Source of the DNA: Altererythrobacter ishigakiensis
Lineage (GTDB): Bacteria > Pseudomonadota > Alphaproteobacteria > Sphingomonadales > Sphingomonadaceae
Reading direction: 5' to 3'
Assembly (NCBI RefSeq): GCF_001663155.1
Contig: NZ_CP015963.1
Coordinates: 2,318,001 to 2,382,000, forward strand
Length of the DNA: 64,000 nucleotides
Made by a program: the position numbers and the translations under genes. Shown here in pieces: positions 7,878-15,956 of this stretch (positions are counted from its first letter, which is position 1; each line of letters begins with the position of its first letter). The notes under the pieces were generated by a model, which saw only the letters and a list, made by a program, of their open reading frames with translations, was not told the DNA's origin and did not search any database.

Positions 7878-7983
7878 GCACCGCGGGATAGGCTGTCACC
7901 ACGCATGCCGCAACGGCAATCAGGCTTTAGCCTATGATAAAACCGGTTGCAGCGCCGTCATTTCGCATTAACCCGCACAGACC

Positions 7984-8883
7984 ATGAATACACAAACCAA
8001 AGTCGCATTTCTGGGCCTTGGCGTGATGGGCGGCCCGATGGCTGGCCACCTCGCCAGAGCAGGCCATGACGTCACCGTTTACAACCGGACAAAGGCGCGG
8101 ACGGAAGAATGGCAGGCCAGATGGTCTGCCGAGGGTCTGCAAGTATCACTCGCTGAAACACCCGCCGCCGCTGCCAAGGGCGCGCAGATGCTCTTTACCT
8201 GCGTCGGGAATGACCTGGATCTTGAGCAAGTATTGCTGGGAGAGAATGGCGCGCTTGATGCCATGAGCACCGACAGCCTGCTGGTTGATCACACCACCAC
8301 ATCAGCCAACCTTGCACGCGCACTTGCCGCGCAGTGCGAAGATAGAGGTGTCAGCTTCATCGATGCTCCCGTGTCCGGAGGGCAAGCCGGCGCTGAGAAT
8401 GGCAAGCTGGCCATCATGTGTGGCGGCACGGCAGAGGCAATGGCCAACGCGACACCGGTGATGGATTGCTATGCTGCACGCATTGTTCATGTTGGCACGG
8501 TTGGCGCAGGTCAGACGGCAAAGATGGCAAACCAGATGTGCATCGCGGGTGTTTTGGGAGGATTGAGCGAAGCGATCCGCCTCTCACAAGCCGCTGGCCT
8601 TGACCTCGACAAGACATTCGAGGCGATATCGGGTGGTGCGGCGCAAAGCTGGCAAATGGAAAATCGCTGGCACACCATGGTGAAGGACGAATTCGATTTC
8701 GGATTTGCAATCGACTGGATGCGTAAGGATCTTGGGTACGCACTGGAAGAAGCCCGCGGCCTGGGTCTTTCTTCACCCATTTCAGCTTTGGTCGACCAGT
8801 TCTACGCGGAAGTGCAAGCCAATGGCGGCGGGCGGCATGACACCAGTGCACTGATCAGCCGGCTTCCCAAAGGAGAGAAATAA
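7984..8883 (+). CDS. NAD(P)-dependent oxidoreductase of the 3-hydroxyisobutyrate dehydrogenase family
   Basis: A 299-aa beta-hydroxyacid dehydrogenase. The Rossmann motif GLGVMGGPMAGHLARAGHDV (residues 11-30) is followed by the substrate-binding DAPVSGGQAGAENG segment and the catalytic lysine in GQTAKMANQM near residue 178. Members reduce or oxidise small hydroxy acids (hydroxyisobutyrate, tartronate semialdehyde, glyoxylate); NRTKAR after beta-2 suggests NADP preference. No strong Shine-Dalgarno precedes the ATG. Its TAATG junction with the amidohydrolase gene shows that the two are cotranscribed. Confidence 0.9.
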   Translation: MNTQTKVAFLGLGVMGGPMAGHLARAGHDVTVYNRTKARTEEWQARWSAEGLQVSLAETPAAAAKGAQMLFTCVGNDLDLEQVLLGENGALDAMSTDSLLVDHTTTSANLARALAAQCEDRGVSFIDAPVSGGQAGAENGKLAIMCGGTAEAMANATPVMDCYAARIVHVGTVGAGQTAKMANQMCIAGVLGGLSEAIRLSQAAGLDLDKTFEAISGGAAQSWQMENRWHTMVKDEFDFGFAIDWMRKDLGYALEEARGLGLSSPISALVDQFYAEVQANGGGRHDTSALISRLPKGEK

Positions 8884-10538
8884 TGTTCCGTAAACTTGCA
8901 TTGGCCGGGATAGCCAGCGTTGCCGCCATGATGGCGGCGCCAGCCACAGCTGACACCCTGATCGACAACGTCATAGGCATCACGATCAATGGCGAGGGTG
9001 AAGTTGAACGATTTTCAGCTCTCGTAATCGCTGATGATGGCAAGGTGCGCAAACTGGTGAAGAGCGGTGATCCGCGACCCGAAGGCATCGATTACCAGAT
9101 CGACGGCGAAGGCCGCGTCATGTTGCCCGGCATGATTGACAGTCATGTTCATGTAATGGGCATCGGCTTTGGCCAGCTTACACTCGACCTTTCGGGCACA
9201 AACTCACTGGAAGAAGCCTTGCAGGCGATTTCCGACTTTGCCGATGCCAATCCGGGGCGCCCGTGGATTCTGGGGCGCGGCTGGAATCAGGAAAAATGGG
9301 GCCTGGGCCGTTTTCCTACCGCTGCAGAACTGGACGCCATAGTCCCCGATCGTCCCGTCTGGTTGGCGCGGGTGGATGGACACGCAGGCTGGGCCAATAG
9401 CCTGGCGATGGATCGTGCGGGTGTGAGTGCTGCAACGCAAGACCCGGACGGTGGACGCATTATCCGCGATGCGGCTGGAAATCCGACAGGGGTCTTCGTC
9501 GATGCAGCGGAGAGCTTTATAAATGCGATCGTGCCTGAACCGCGGCCTAGCGATCGCGACATCGCATTGCGCAAGGCGCAGGACTTGCTGCTTGCCAACG
9601 GCATAACGGCCGTTGCCGACATGGGTACGACAATCGAGGACTGGCAAGCTTTCCGGCGGGCGGGTGACAACGGATCCTTAAAGATGCGCATCATGGCCTA
9701 TGCGACGGACGTCAAGACGATGGAACTGATTGCAGGACCGGCTCCGACATCCTGGCTTTACCAAGATCGTCTGCGTCTAAATGGTATCAAGCTATACCTC
9801 GATGGCGCTCTGGGTTCGCGCGGAGCAATCCTGAAGGAACCCTATCATGATGAGCCAAGTCATCGTGGGTTACCGCTGCTCACGCCTGCGCAGCTGAGGA
9901 ACCTGATGAGCCGCGCAGCCATGGATGGTTTCCAGACCGCAATCCACGCGATTGGCGATGCGGCCAATGCCGAGGTGCTCAATGCAGTGGAAGAATTGAG
10001 CGCGACCTATCCGGGTGATCGTCGCTGGCGTGTCGAGCATGCGCAGATCGTCGATCCGGCAGACTTGTCCAAATTCGGGGCGCACGGAATCATCGCGTCG
10101 ATGCAGCCGCTTCACCAGACGAGTGACCGGCTGATGGCAGAGGCCCGTCTGGGACCGGATCGGTTAGGGGGTGCCTACGCATGGCGCAGTATAGCCGCTG
10201 TCGGCGCACCGCTCGCCCTGGGATCTGACGCGCCCGTCGAGCCGGCCGATGCATTCGCCGGCCTGGCCGTTGCAGTCAGCCGAACAGATGCCGCTGGCGA
10301 ACCGTTCGGCGGCTGGATTCCTGAAGAAACTGTATCTCGCGAAGCCGCGCTGGCGGGCTTCACAGCTGATGGTGCATTTGCAGGTTTTGCCGAAGGCCGG
10401 TTCGGCCGACTGCTACCGGGCGAGCGCGCAGACTTCATTCTTGTTGACCGCGACCCAATACTTGCACCAGTTCAAAGTATTCGTGAGACTCAAGTACTCG
10501 AGACTTGGATTGGCGGAGAGAAAGTATTTTCCAGATAA
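8883..10538 (+). CDS. Exported YtcJ-like amidohydrolase
   Basis: A 551-aa metal-dependent amidohydrolase of the YtcJ/AmhX-like (amidohydrolase 3) group. An N-terminal signal peptide (MFRKLALAGIASVAAMMAAP, cleavage near residue 23) points to the periplasm. Metal-site motifs follow: MLPGMIDSHVHVMG early, KLYLDGALGSRGA in the middle, AIHAIGDAANAEVL, RVEHAQIV, and LGSDAPVEPADAF near the C-terminus. GGAG-type ribosome binding (AAAGGAGAG) precedes the ATG, which overlaps the upstream stop by one base. Substrates in this group are amides or cyclic amides; the exact one is unknown. Confidence 0.9.
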   Translation: MFRKLALAGIASVAAMMAAPATADTLIDNVIGITINGEGEVERFSALVIADDGKVRKLVKSGDPRPEGIDYQIDGEGRVMLPGMIDSHVHVMGIGFGQLTLDLSGTNSLEEALQAISDFADANPGRPWILGRGWNQEKWGLGRFPTAAELDAIVPDRPVWLARVDGHAGWANSLAMDRAGVSAATQDPDGGRIIRDAAGNPTGVFVDAAESFINAIVPEPRPSDRDIALRKAQDLLLANGITAVADMGTTIEDWQAFRRAGDNGSLKMRIMAYATDVKTMELIAGPAPTSWLYQDRLRLNGIKLYLDGALGSRGAILKEPYHDEPSHRGLPLLTPAQLRNLMSRAAMDGFQTAIHAIGDAANAEVLNAVEELSATYPGDRRWRVEHAQIVDPADLSKFGAHGIIASMQPLHQTSDRLMAEARLGPDRLGGAYAWRSIAAVGAPLALGSDAPVEPADAFAGLAVAVSRTDAAGEPFGGWIPEETVSREAALAGFTADGAFAGFAEGRFGRLLPGERADFILVDRDPILAPVQSIRETQVLETWIGGEKVFSR

Positions 10539-10803
10539 TCGACGACTAAATAGAAATCGTGCCAGTTATCAAAGTAATGCAAATTTAACCTTTGATTCGC
10601 ATTGGGGCAGCGTGCGGCCTAAGCAGAGTTCGAACTGAAACATGCTTTTGTCGCATTCGTGCAACAATAGGCGTAGAAATACTCAGTTCGACGACGTTTT
10701 GGACCATTCTGGCGATATCAGCATACGATTTCAGTCTTGTGTTAGATCGGCTGGTCTCGTAGAAGAGCTGGGCGTCAAGAATTAACCCGATAGGAGACCC
10801 TTG
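10539..10803. other. 265-bp intergenic region, no gene seen
   Basis: I see no open frame with a ribosome-binding site. It probably carries the promoter of the small protein gene at 10804; a TTGTGT with a TAGAAG 17 bases later (about 10736-10764) is a weak candidate. Confidence 0.35.
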
Positions 10804-11022
10804 ATGAAAATCCGTACTATCGCAGCGTCGGCTGCGGTCCTCTCGCTGGCAACCGCGCCAGCAATCGCAGAAGTCTCGATCGATCGTGCTCCGGCACCGG
10901 TTGAAGGCGAAAGTGAACTGGGTCAGGGTTCTGGCCTGCTTCTCGCTGTTCTCGCAGCGGCTGCTGTTATTGCTGGTATCGTTATCGCTGCTGATGGTGA
11001 TGATGATCCGGTCAGTCCGTAA
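10804..11022 (+). CDS. Small exported single-span membrane protein
   Basis: A 72-aa protein started at the ATG at 10804, with GATAGGAGA upstream. A signal peptide (residues 1-22, ending PAIAE) precedes a short Pro/Glu-rich linker. Then comes a very hydrophobic Leu/Ala/Ile segment (about 43-63) and an acidic tail DGDDDPVSP. In form it resembles small sphingomonad envelope proteins with a C-terminal anchor and acidic tail, but I cannot name a function. It stands alone, closed by a strong terminator at 11045-11073, so it has its own transcription unit and may be highly expressed. Confidence 0.7.
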   Translation: MKIRTIAASAAVLSLATAPAIAEVSIDRAPAPVEGESELGQGSGLLLAVLAAAAVIAGIVIAADGDDDPVSP

Positions 11023-11044
11023 GAGGGTTTCATACCGAAATTAA

Positions 11045-11073
11045 GCGGGGTCCTTCGGGGCCCCGTTTTTTTT
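11045..11073 (+). terminator. Rho-independent terminator of the small membrane protein gene
   Basis: GCGGGGTCC-TTC-GGGGCCCCG forms a GC-rich hairpin followed by eight T residues. It is 22 bases after the stop codon. Confidence 0.92.
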
Positions 11074-11096
11074 GGTCTTGTCAGCTTCGCCCCGGA

Positions 11097-11903
11097 CTAG
11101 TCAGTTTTACCATCGGCTGGTGGATCAGGCGTGGTCACATCGGAGCCCGTATCCTTTCGTTCCTGCAATCGCATCAGCAGGAGAGAGCCTTCGAAGAGCA
11201 CTAACAGCGGTATCGCCAGGATGACCTGAGAGCCCGGATCCGGTGGTGTGACGACTGCCGCCAACGCGACAACACCAACAATGACATAGCGCCGCGCTCC
11301 TGCAAGTTGTTGGCGCGTGACAATTCCTGCGCGGTTGAGCAGCAGGAGCAACACCGGCAACAGAAAGCTGATGCCGAATGCCAGGATGAACTGCATCACC
11401 AAACCAAGATATTCGCCTGCAGCGGGCAGCGCCTCGATCGTGAGCCCTCCGGCCTCACCCTCGAAGCCAAGGAACCAGCGAAACGCCGTCGGCATCACGA
11501 CAAAATAGGCCAGCGCTGCTCCTGCGGTGAACAGTACCGGGGTAGCGATCAGAAATGGCAGAAACGCCTTCTTTTCCTTGGCATAGAGCCCGGGGGCAAC
11601 AAACGCCCAAAGCTGGTTCGCAATAATTGGAAAGCTAAAGAAGAAGCCCGCAAACAGTGCCACCTTCAGCTCAACAAAGAAGACCTCGTAAAGCTTGGTG
11701 AAGATCAGCTGCCCCTCCCCTTCAGGAAACGCGTCCTTCAATGGCTGGACGAGAAACCCAAGGATGGGATCGGCAAAATAGAAACTGATTCCAAAGCCGA
11801 TCGCAAGTGCCACAACACAGCGCAGCAGCCGTGTGCGCAGCTCAATCAGATGGTCGAGCAATGGCGCTTCGGTCTCGTCAATGTCGCGGATCTTGAGCGC
11901 CAT
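11097..11903 (-). CDS. tatC: Sec-independent protein translocase subunit TatC
   Basis: A 268-aa six-span inner-membrane protein that recognises twin-arginine signal peptides together with TatB. Seen: the N-terminal APLLDHLIELRTRLL element that contacts the signal peptide, FTKLYEVFFVELKVALFAG, and six hydrophobic segments. The ATG overlaps the tatB stop by one base. The C-terminal tail is charged and Pro-rich. It is the last gene of the argS-to-tatC block. Confidence 0.96.
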   Translation of the reverse strand: MALKIRDIDETEAPLLDHLIELRTRLLRCVVALAIGFGISFYFADPILGFLVQPLKDAFPEGEGQLIFTKLYEVFFVELKVALFAGFFFSFPIIANQLWAFVAPGLYAKEKKAFLPFLIATPVLFTAGAALAYFVVMPTAFRWFLGFEGEAGGLTIEALPAAGEYLGLVMQFILAFGISFLLPVLLLLLNRAGIVTRQQLAGARRYVIVGVVALAAVVTPPDPGSQVILAIPLLVLFEGSLLLMRLQERKDTGSDVTTPDPPADGKTD

Positions 11904-12325
11904 CAGTTATCGCGCCCCTTCTCTTCGCCCGGCTCATCAAGGGGCAGCGCCGGTTCATTTGGTACCGGATCCGGCTTGGCTGGCTGTGTCGGCTTGGCTG
12001 GCTGTGTTGGTTTGGCTGCCTTTGCTCCCCCTGCCTCATCCGCAACAGTCGGCGGCCCTGTCATTTCATCCGCCGCATAGTCTTCCGCCGTGCCCGTGCG
12101 CGCCATGATCTCTTCATTGCGCGCCTTCCATTTCTGCTCCATTTCCTCAAGCTCCGCTTCGCGGATCATGGTATCGATCCCGCTTCGGAAATGGGCGGAA
12201 ACACGGCGCACTTTACCGATCCAGCTTCCTGCGGTGCGCAGGGCCTTGGGTAAGTCTTTGGGGCCGATGACGATGACGGCCACCACTACGATCACCAGCA
12301 GCTCGGCGGCGCCGATGTCGAACAT
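11903..12325 (-). CDS. tatB: Sec-independent translocase subunit TatB
   Basis: A 140-aa protein with a single N-terminal membrane helix (FDIGAAELLVIVVVAVIVIG) followed by the conserved GPKDLPKALRTAG hinge and an amphipathic helix (WIGKVRRVSAHFRSGIDTMI). The C-terminal half is disordered, with an AKPTQP unit repeated twice and a third partial copy (DNA repeat at about 11975-12020), a likely slippage-prone tract. It lies between tatA (12 bp upstream) and tatC (1-bp overlap). Confidence 0.95.
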   Translation of the reverse strand: MFDIGAAELLVIVVVAVIVIGPKDLPKALRTAGSWIGKVRRVSAHFRSGIDTMIREAELEEMEQKWKARNEEIMARTGTAEDYAADEMTGPPTVADEAGGAKAAKPTQPAKPTQPAKPDPVPNEPALPLDEPGEEKGRDN

Positions 12326-12337
12326 GGTCGGGCCCTC

Positions 12338-12604
12338 TTAGTTGCTCTGGTCAGGCGTATCAGCGCGCGGCGCCGGCTGCGGGTCCGCCGTGTGCTTCGC
12401 TTCGCTGGCGGCATCCTTCGCCTGGCCTTCGATCTGGGCGGCGGGTTTGGAAGATTGCGCCTCTTCCTCGCTCATACCTTTTTTGAAACTGCTGATTCCC
12501 TTACCGAAATCACCCATCATTTCAGAAATACGGCCACGCCCGAACAGCACCAGAATGACCAAAGCCACAATCAGGATTTGCCAAATACCGATACCGCCCA
12601 TCAC
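12338..12604 (-). CDS. tatA: Sec-independent translocase subunit TatA
   Basis: An 88-aa pore-forming component of the Tat system. The N-terminal helix ([19 protein letters not shown]) carries the FG-R/K hinge ([17 protein letters not shown]), then an amphipathic helix and a Glu/Lys/Pro tail. First of the tatABC trio on this strand, 66 bp after scpB. Confidence 0.95.
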   Translation of the reverse strand: MMGGIGIWQILIVALVILVLFGRGRISEMMGDFGKGISSFKKGMSEEEAQSSKPAAQIEGQAKDAASEAKHTADPQPAPRADTPDQSN

Positions 12605-12670
12605 GAAAACTCTCTTCCTGAAAATTCAACTGCTTCAGACGATATAGTGGCGTTCTTTACGCAATGCCAG

Positions 12671-13333
12671 TCAGGCTGCTGACGATTCAGCGGTTTCACT
12701 GTCATCCGATGCCTCGCAGGTATCTGCGTCTGCTTCCTCGGGATCACTGCCGTCCTCGCCCTGATCTTCCTGCAAGGCATCATATGCATCATCGACCGGG
12801 TCAAGCAGGCCAGCGGCCTTTAGTTCATCGATGCCGGGCAGATCGCGGCGGCTGGAAAGCCCAAAGTGATCGAGAAATTCAGGCGTCGTTGCATAGATTA
12901 CGGGCCGTCCGGGCACTTCGCGCCTGCCTGCGAGCTTGATCCAGCCCGCTTCCATTAACACATCAAGCGTGCCTTTGGCCGTTTGGACACCGCGAATCGC
13001 CTCGATCTCTGCCCGGCTGACAGGTTCGTGATAGGCAATGATTGCAAGCACCTCTGTTGCTGCACGGCTAAGGCGGCGAACCTGTTCGCGCTCGCGCCGC
13101 AGCAAGTGCGCAAGATCGGGCGCAGTCTCGAAATGCCAGCGCTTGCCGCGTTCCACCAGCTGTAATCCACGCTCTGAATAATGCTCCTGCAGCTCCTTGA
13201 GCGCCTCTCGAACGGCCGCGTTCTCCAGACCGCCCAAGTGACCAGCGAGCGCGTCAACCGTCATCGGCTCTTCAGAAGCAAACAGCGTTGCTTCGACTGC
13301 TCGAACCGTGTCGTCAGGCCTTTTACCGCTCAC
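12671..13333 (-). CDS. scpB: Segregation and condensation protein B
   Basis: A 220-aa protein with two winged-helix domains that binds the ScpA kleisin in the SMC-ScpAB condensin. Typical features are the start RAVEATLFASEEPMTVDALA, the LSRAATEVLAIIAYHEPVSRAEIE core and RREVPGRPVIYATTPEFL-HFGL. The acidic C-terminal tail (about 40 residues, Asp/Glu/Ser) is longer than in Bacillus. The ATG overlaps the scpA stop by four bases, so the partners are translationally coupled. Confidence 0.95.
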   Translation of the reverse strand: MSGKRPDDTVRAVEATLFASEEPMTVDALAGHLGGLENAAVREALKELQEHYSERGLQLVERGKRWHFETAPDLAHLLRREREQVRRLSRAATEVLAIIAYHEPVSRAEIEAIRGVQTAKGTLDVLMEAGWIKLAGRREVPGRPVIYATTPEFLDHFGLSSRRDLPGIDELKAAGLLDPVDDAYDALQEDQGEDGSDPEEADADTCEASDDSETAESSAA

Positions 13334-14145
13334 TGTGCGATCCTCCGGATGCGCATTTCGCCGAAAACTTCCTCTTGCGCAATTTCAGCCTTGCCCAAAC
13401 GCGCCAGTTCAAGCGCCGCCACGAAGCTGGAGGCGAGCGCCGACTTGCGCAGCCGCGGCTCGGCATGGGGCGGCAGGAATTCTCGTATTTCCATCCACTC
13501 CAGGGTCACACCCAGCATTGCAGACACGCGGTCAAGCGCGCTGTCCAGTGTCATCACAGGACGGTCCGACACGTGGTAGATCTTCGGCGCAGTGCGTGCC
13601 TTGACCTGCCCATAGCCCTGGATCAGCGCATAGCTGTCACAAGTCCACTGCGTCTTGCGGTCGATCCTGAGCCCTTCAGGCGCGCCTCGCACGAAAATAT
13701 CACGGCCGATCCGGTCGCGCGCCATGAGCCGCGCCGCCGCCTCGCGCATTGCGCCCAGCCGCTGAAGCCGTAATTGCAGCTTAAGTGCCAGCTCTTCCGG
13801 ACTCGGGTCCTCCTGTTCATCCTTCGGCAGCAAGAGCGAAGATTTCAGATAAGCCAGCCAGGCAGCCATCACGAGATAGTCTGCCGCTAACTCCAGCTTC
13901 AGCGCTTCTGCGCGATCGATATAGCCAAGATACTGATCCACCAGCGCCAGGATCGAAATCTGCCGCAAATCAACTTTCTGCCTCCGAGCCAGGTCAAGCA
14001 GCAGGTCGAGTGGACCTTCCCACCCTTCAAGCTCCAGATAAAGCGCTGTGTCTTGGCCTTTCGAAGCTGTGGATGCCACGCCATCCCAGCCTTCGGGTTC
14101 CGCATCGCCAGCGGGCGCATCAAACAGCAGGCCGTCTTCGCTCAT
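13330..14145 (-). CDS. scpA: Segregation and condensation protein A
   Basis: A 271-aa kleisin. The N-terminal ELEGWEGPLDLLLDLARRQK motif and the KSSLLLP segment bind the SMC neck; the C-terminal winged helix (VVAALELARLGKAEIAQEEV followed by FGEMRI) closes the ring. The ATG overlaps the nagZ stop and its own stop overlaps the scpB start (ATGA), a tight operon. No SMC gene is in the window. Confidence 0.95.
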   Translation of the reverse strand: MSEDGLLFDAPAGDAEPEGWDGVASTASKGQDTALYLELEGWEGPLDLLLDLARRQKVDLRQISILALVDQYLGYIDRAEALKLELAADYLVMAAWLAYLKSSLLLPKDEQEDPSPEELALKLQLRLQRLGAMREAAARLMARDRIGRDIFVRGAPEGLRIDRKTQWTCDSYALIQGYGQVKARTAPKIYHVSDRPVMTLDSALDRVSAMLGVTLEWMEIREFLPPHAEPRLRKSALASSFVAALELARLGKAEIAQEEVFGEMRIRRIAQ

Positions 14146-15161
14146 GCCGCTTCCCCCGCCAGTTCGAGCAATGCGTCTCGTTGCGCTAACAATTCCGTAT
14201 GTTCGCCCAGATCGTGACGTACATTCGTATTGGCCAATGCTATCTCCAATCGCTGCGACGTTACATCACCCATCGCAGGCAGTATATCCGCGATTGCGAC
14301 CATATCCGCCATCTTGGCCCAGCAATTCAGCACGATATCGCAGCCCGCAGAGTGCGCGCGCGCAGCCCGTTCCGGCACCGAACCATCCAGCGCTTCCATA
14401 TCAATGTCGTCGGTTAACAACAGACCATCAAACCCGATCCGTTTTCGGATTATCTCTCTGATAACATAAGGGGAGAGCGTGGCGGGATTTTCACTGTCCC
14501 ACGCCGTAAAAAGTAGATGTCCGGTCATCCCGATCGGGGCATGATTGAGCGCTCGGAATGGGGCGATATCAATCTCCAGCTCTTCGTCGCTGGCGGTCAC
14601 GGTTGGCATCTCATGATGCGTATCCGTTGTTGTTCGCCCATGGCCCGGCATGTGCTTGATACAGCCAGCAACACCTCCTTTGGCCAGGCCATCAAGAATA
14701 GCCCGTCCTAGCGCCGCAACTTGCATGGGTTCGCTACCCAATGCGCGGTCACCGATAACGTCATGTGCTCCTGGCTGACGCACATCAACCAGTGGATGAA
14801 AATCTACGGTAACGCCCATTGCAGACAGCTCAAGCGCCATGGCATGGGCTCCGGCACGCGTTGCTTCAATCGCGCTTGCAGGGGCTATCTTGTACAACTC
14901 ATCAAACGCCTGACCCGACGGGTATGCAGACCAATGTGGTGGCCTGAGCCGCGCGACGCGCCCACCCTCTTGATCAATCGAGACCAGCAGCCGGTCTCGG
15001 CCATGAATGCTTCGCAAATCATCAGTCAAAGCCCGCAATTGCTGCGGATCGACGCAGTTGCGACCGAACAGGATATAACCCGCAGGGTCGGCTTCCTTGA
15101 AGAAAGCGCGCTCCTCGGCCGTGAGCTTGGCTCCAGCAATCCCGAAAATCGCAGGCGTCAT
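14142..15161 (-). CDS. nagZ: Beta-N-acetylhexosaminidase NagZ
   Basis: A 339-aa glycoside hydrolase family 3 enzyme that removes GlcNAc from anhydro-muropeptides in cell-wall recycling, in the cytoplasm. The NagZ signature CIKHMPGHGRTTTDTHHEMP is present with its catalytic Asp/His pair; LLVSIDQEGGRVARL and LLLTDDIDMEAL supply the other active-site residues. I prefer the ATG at 15161 (MTPAIFGIAG); a TTG at 15197 would add 12 residues. It is coupled to scpA by a four-base overlap. Confidence 0.94.
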   Translation of the reverse strand: MTPAIFGIAGAKLTAEERAFFKEADPAGYILFGRNCVDPQQLRALTDDLRSIHGRDRLLVSIDQEGGRVARLRPPHWSAYPSGQAFDELYKIAPASAIEATRAGAHAMALELSAMGVTVDFHPLVDVRQPGAHDVIGDRALGSEPMQVAALGRAILDGLAKGGVAGCIKHMPGHGRTTTDTHHEMPTVTASDEELEIDIAPFRALNHAPIGMTGHLLFTAWDSENPATLSPYVIREIIRKRIGFDGLLLTDDIDMEALDGSVPERAARAHSAGCDIVLNCWAKMADMVAIADILPAMGDVTSQRLEIALANTNVRHDLGEHTELLAQRDALLELAGEAA

Positions 15162-15273
15162 AGACTGAAAAATCGCAGCACAGCGCGATTCCAGCAAGCG
15201 ACGATATGGTTACTCTGGGGGAAAACGACGCAGATCTGCGGTATTTCGGCGTTTTCGGGCTCCAACACAGCGC

Positions 15274-15954
15274 CTACTGCTTCACATTACAGGCAACGCC
15301 GTCCTCTTTCAGTCCGGCGCATAAGGTCCGTGCAGCGGCCAGATCGCCAGGTAGAGCCTGCAAACGATAGACCGTGCCAATATCAGCCTGCCCTTTGACC
15401 ACGCGATAGCGGACGCCGTTGAGCAAAGTTGTCTGCCCACGTAAAGTCACCCAGCCAGCCTCCGCCTTGGCCCGTGAACCATACGCGCCAACCTGGACGG
15501 CAACACCGGATTCCTGCGCGCCTTCCCCGTCCATACTTGTCGTAATCATCGGACGCGGTGCGGCATCTGGCGCTGCTACTGGCGCGCTTGACTCTGCTTC
15601 AGCGAGTTGGGTTTCGCTAGTAACGCCTTCGCCAACCCCGGGGGCAACGTTCCCGGTGCCGGCGAATTCCTTACCACCTGGATCTGCCGGACGTTCTTTA
15701 TACGGAGTATCGGGAGCCTTGATCGTACTTCCGTCTGCGATGATTTCGTCACCGACAAGACTGTTGGAGTACCACCAGACACCGCCAATTCCCGCGACCA
15801 ATAGCAATAGCAGAAATCCTGCAAGTGCTACGATGCGTGACGTATCGACATTGCCCTCTTCAGGATCATACTCATCAGATTCGAGCCAAGGAAGGCTATC
15901 ATCGCTATCCAGCGCCAATTCGTTTTCGCCATCCCTCTCACTCGCCGCGATCAT
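15274..15954 (-). CDS. SPOR-domain membrane protein
   Basis: A 226-aa protein. An acidic cytoplasmic N-terminus (about 40 residues) precedes one membrane span (IVALAGFLLLLLVAGIGGVW), then a long periplasmic Pro/Ala/Glu linker and a C-terminal SPOR domain (AVQVGAYGSRAKAEAGW to the end). SPOR domains bind glycan strands lacking stem peptides at the division site, so a septal role is likely. I choose the ATG at 15954, with GAGGAG upstream; a GTG at 15960 is also possible. It follows argS immediately and precedes nagZ, consistent with a wall-related operon. Confidence 0.88.
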   Translation of the reverse strand: MIAASERDGENELALDSDDSLPWLESDEYDPEEGNVDTSRIVALAGFLLLLLVAGIGGVWWYSNSLVGDEIIADGSTIKAPDTPYKERPADPGGKEFAGTGNVAPGVGEGVTSETQLAEAESSAPVAAPDAAPRPMITTSMDGEGAQESGVAVQVGAYGSRAKAEAGWVTLRGQTTLLNGVRYRVVKGQADIGTVYRLQALPGDLAAARTLCAGLKEDGVACNVKQ

Positions 15955-15956
15955 GA

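Noticed and set aside
11970..12020. Short direct DNA repeats in tatB, considered as a mobile or CRISPR-like repeat.
   Set aside because: They encode the AKPTQP tail repeats of TatB in frame, which is ordinary low-complexity coding sequence.
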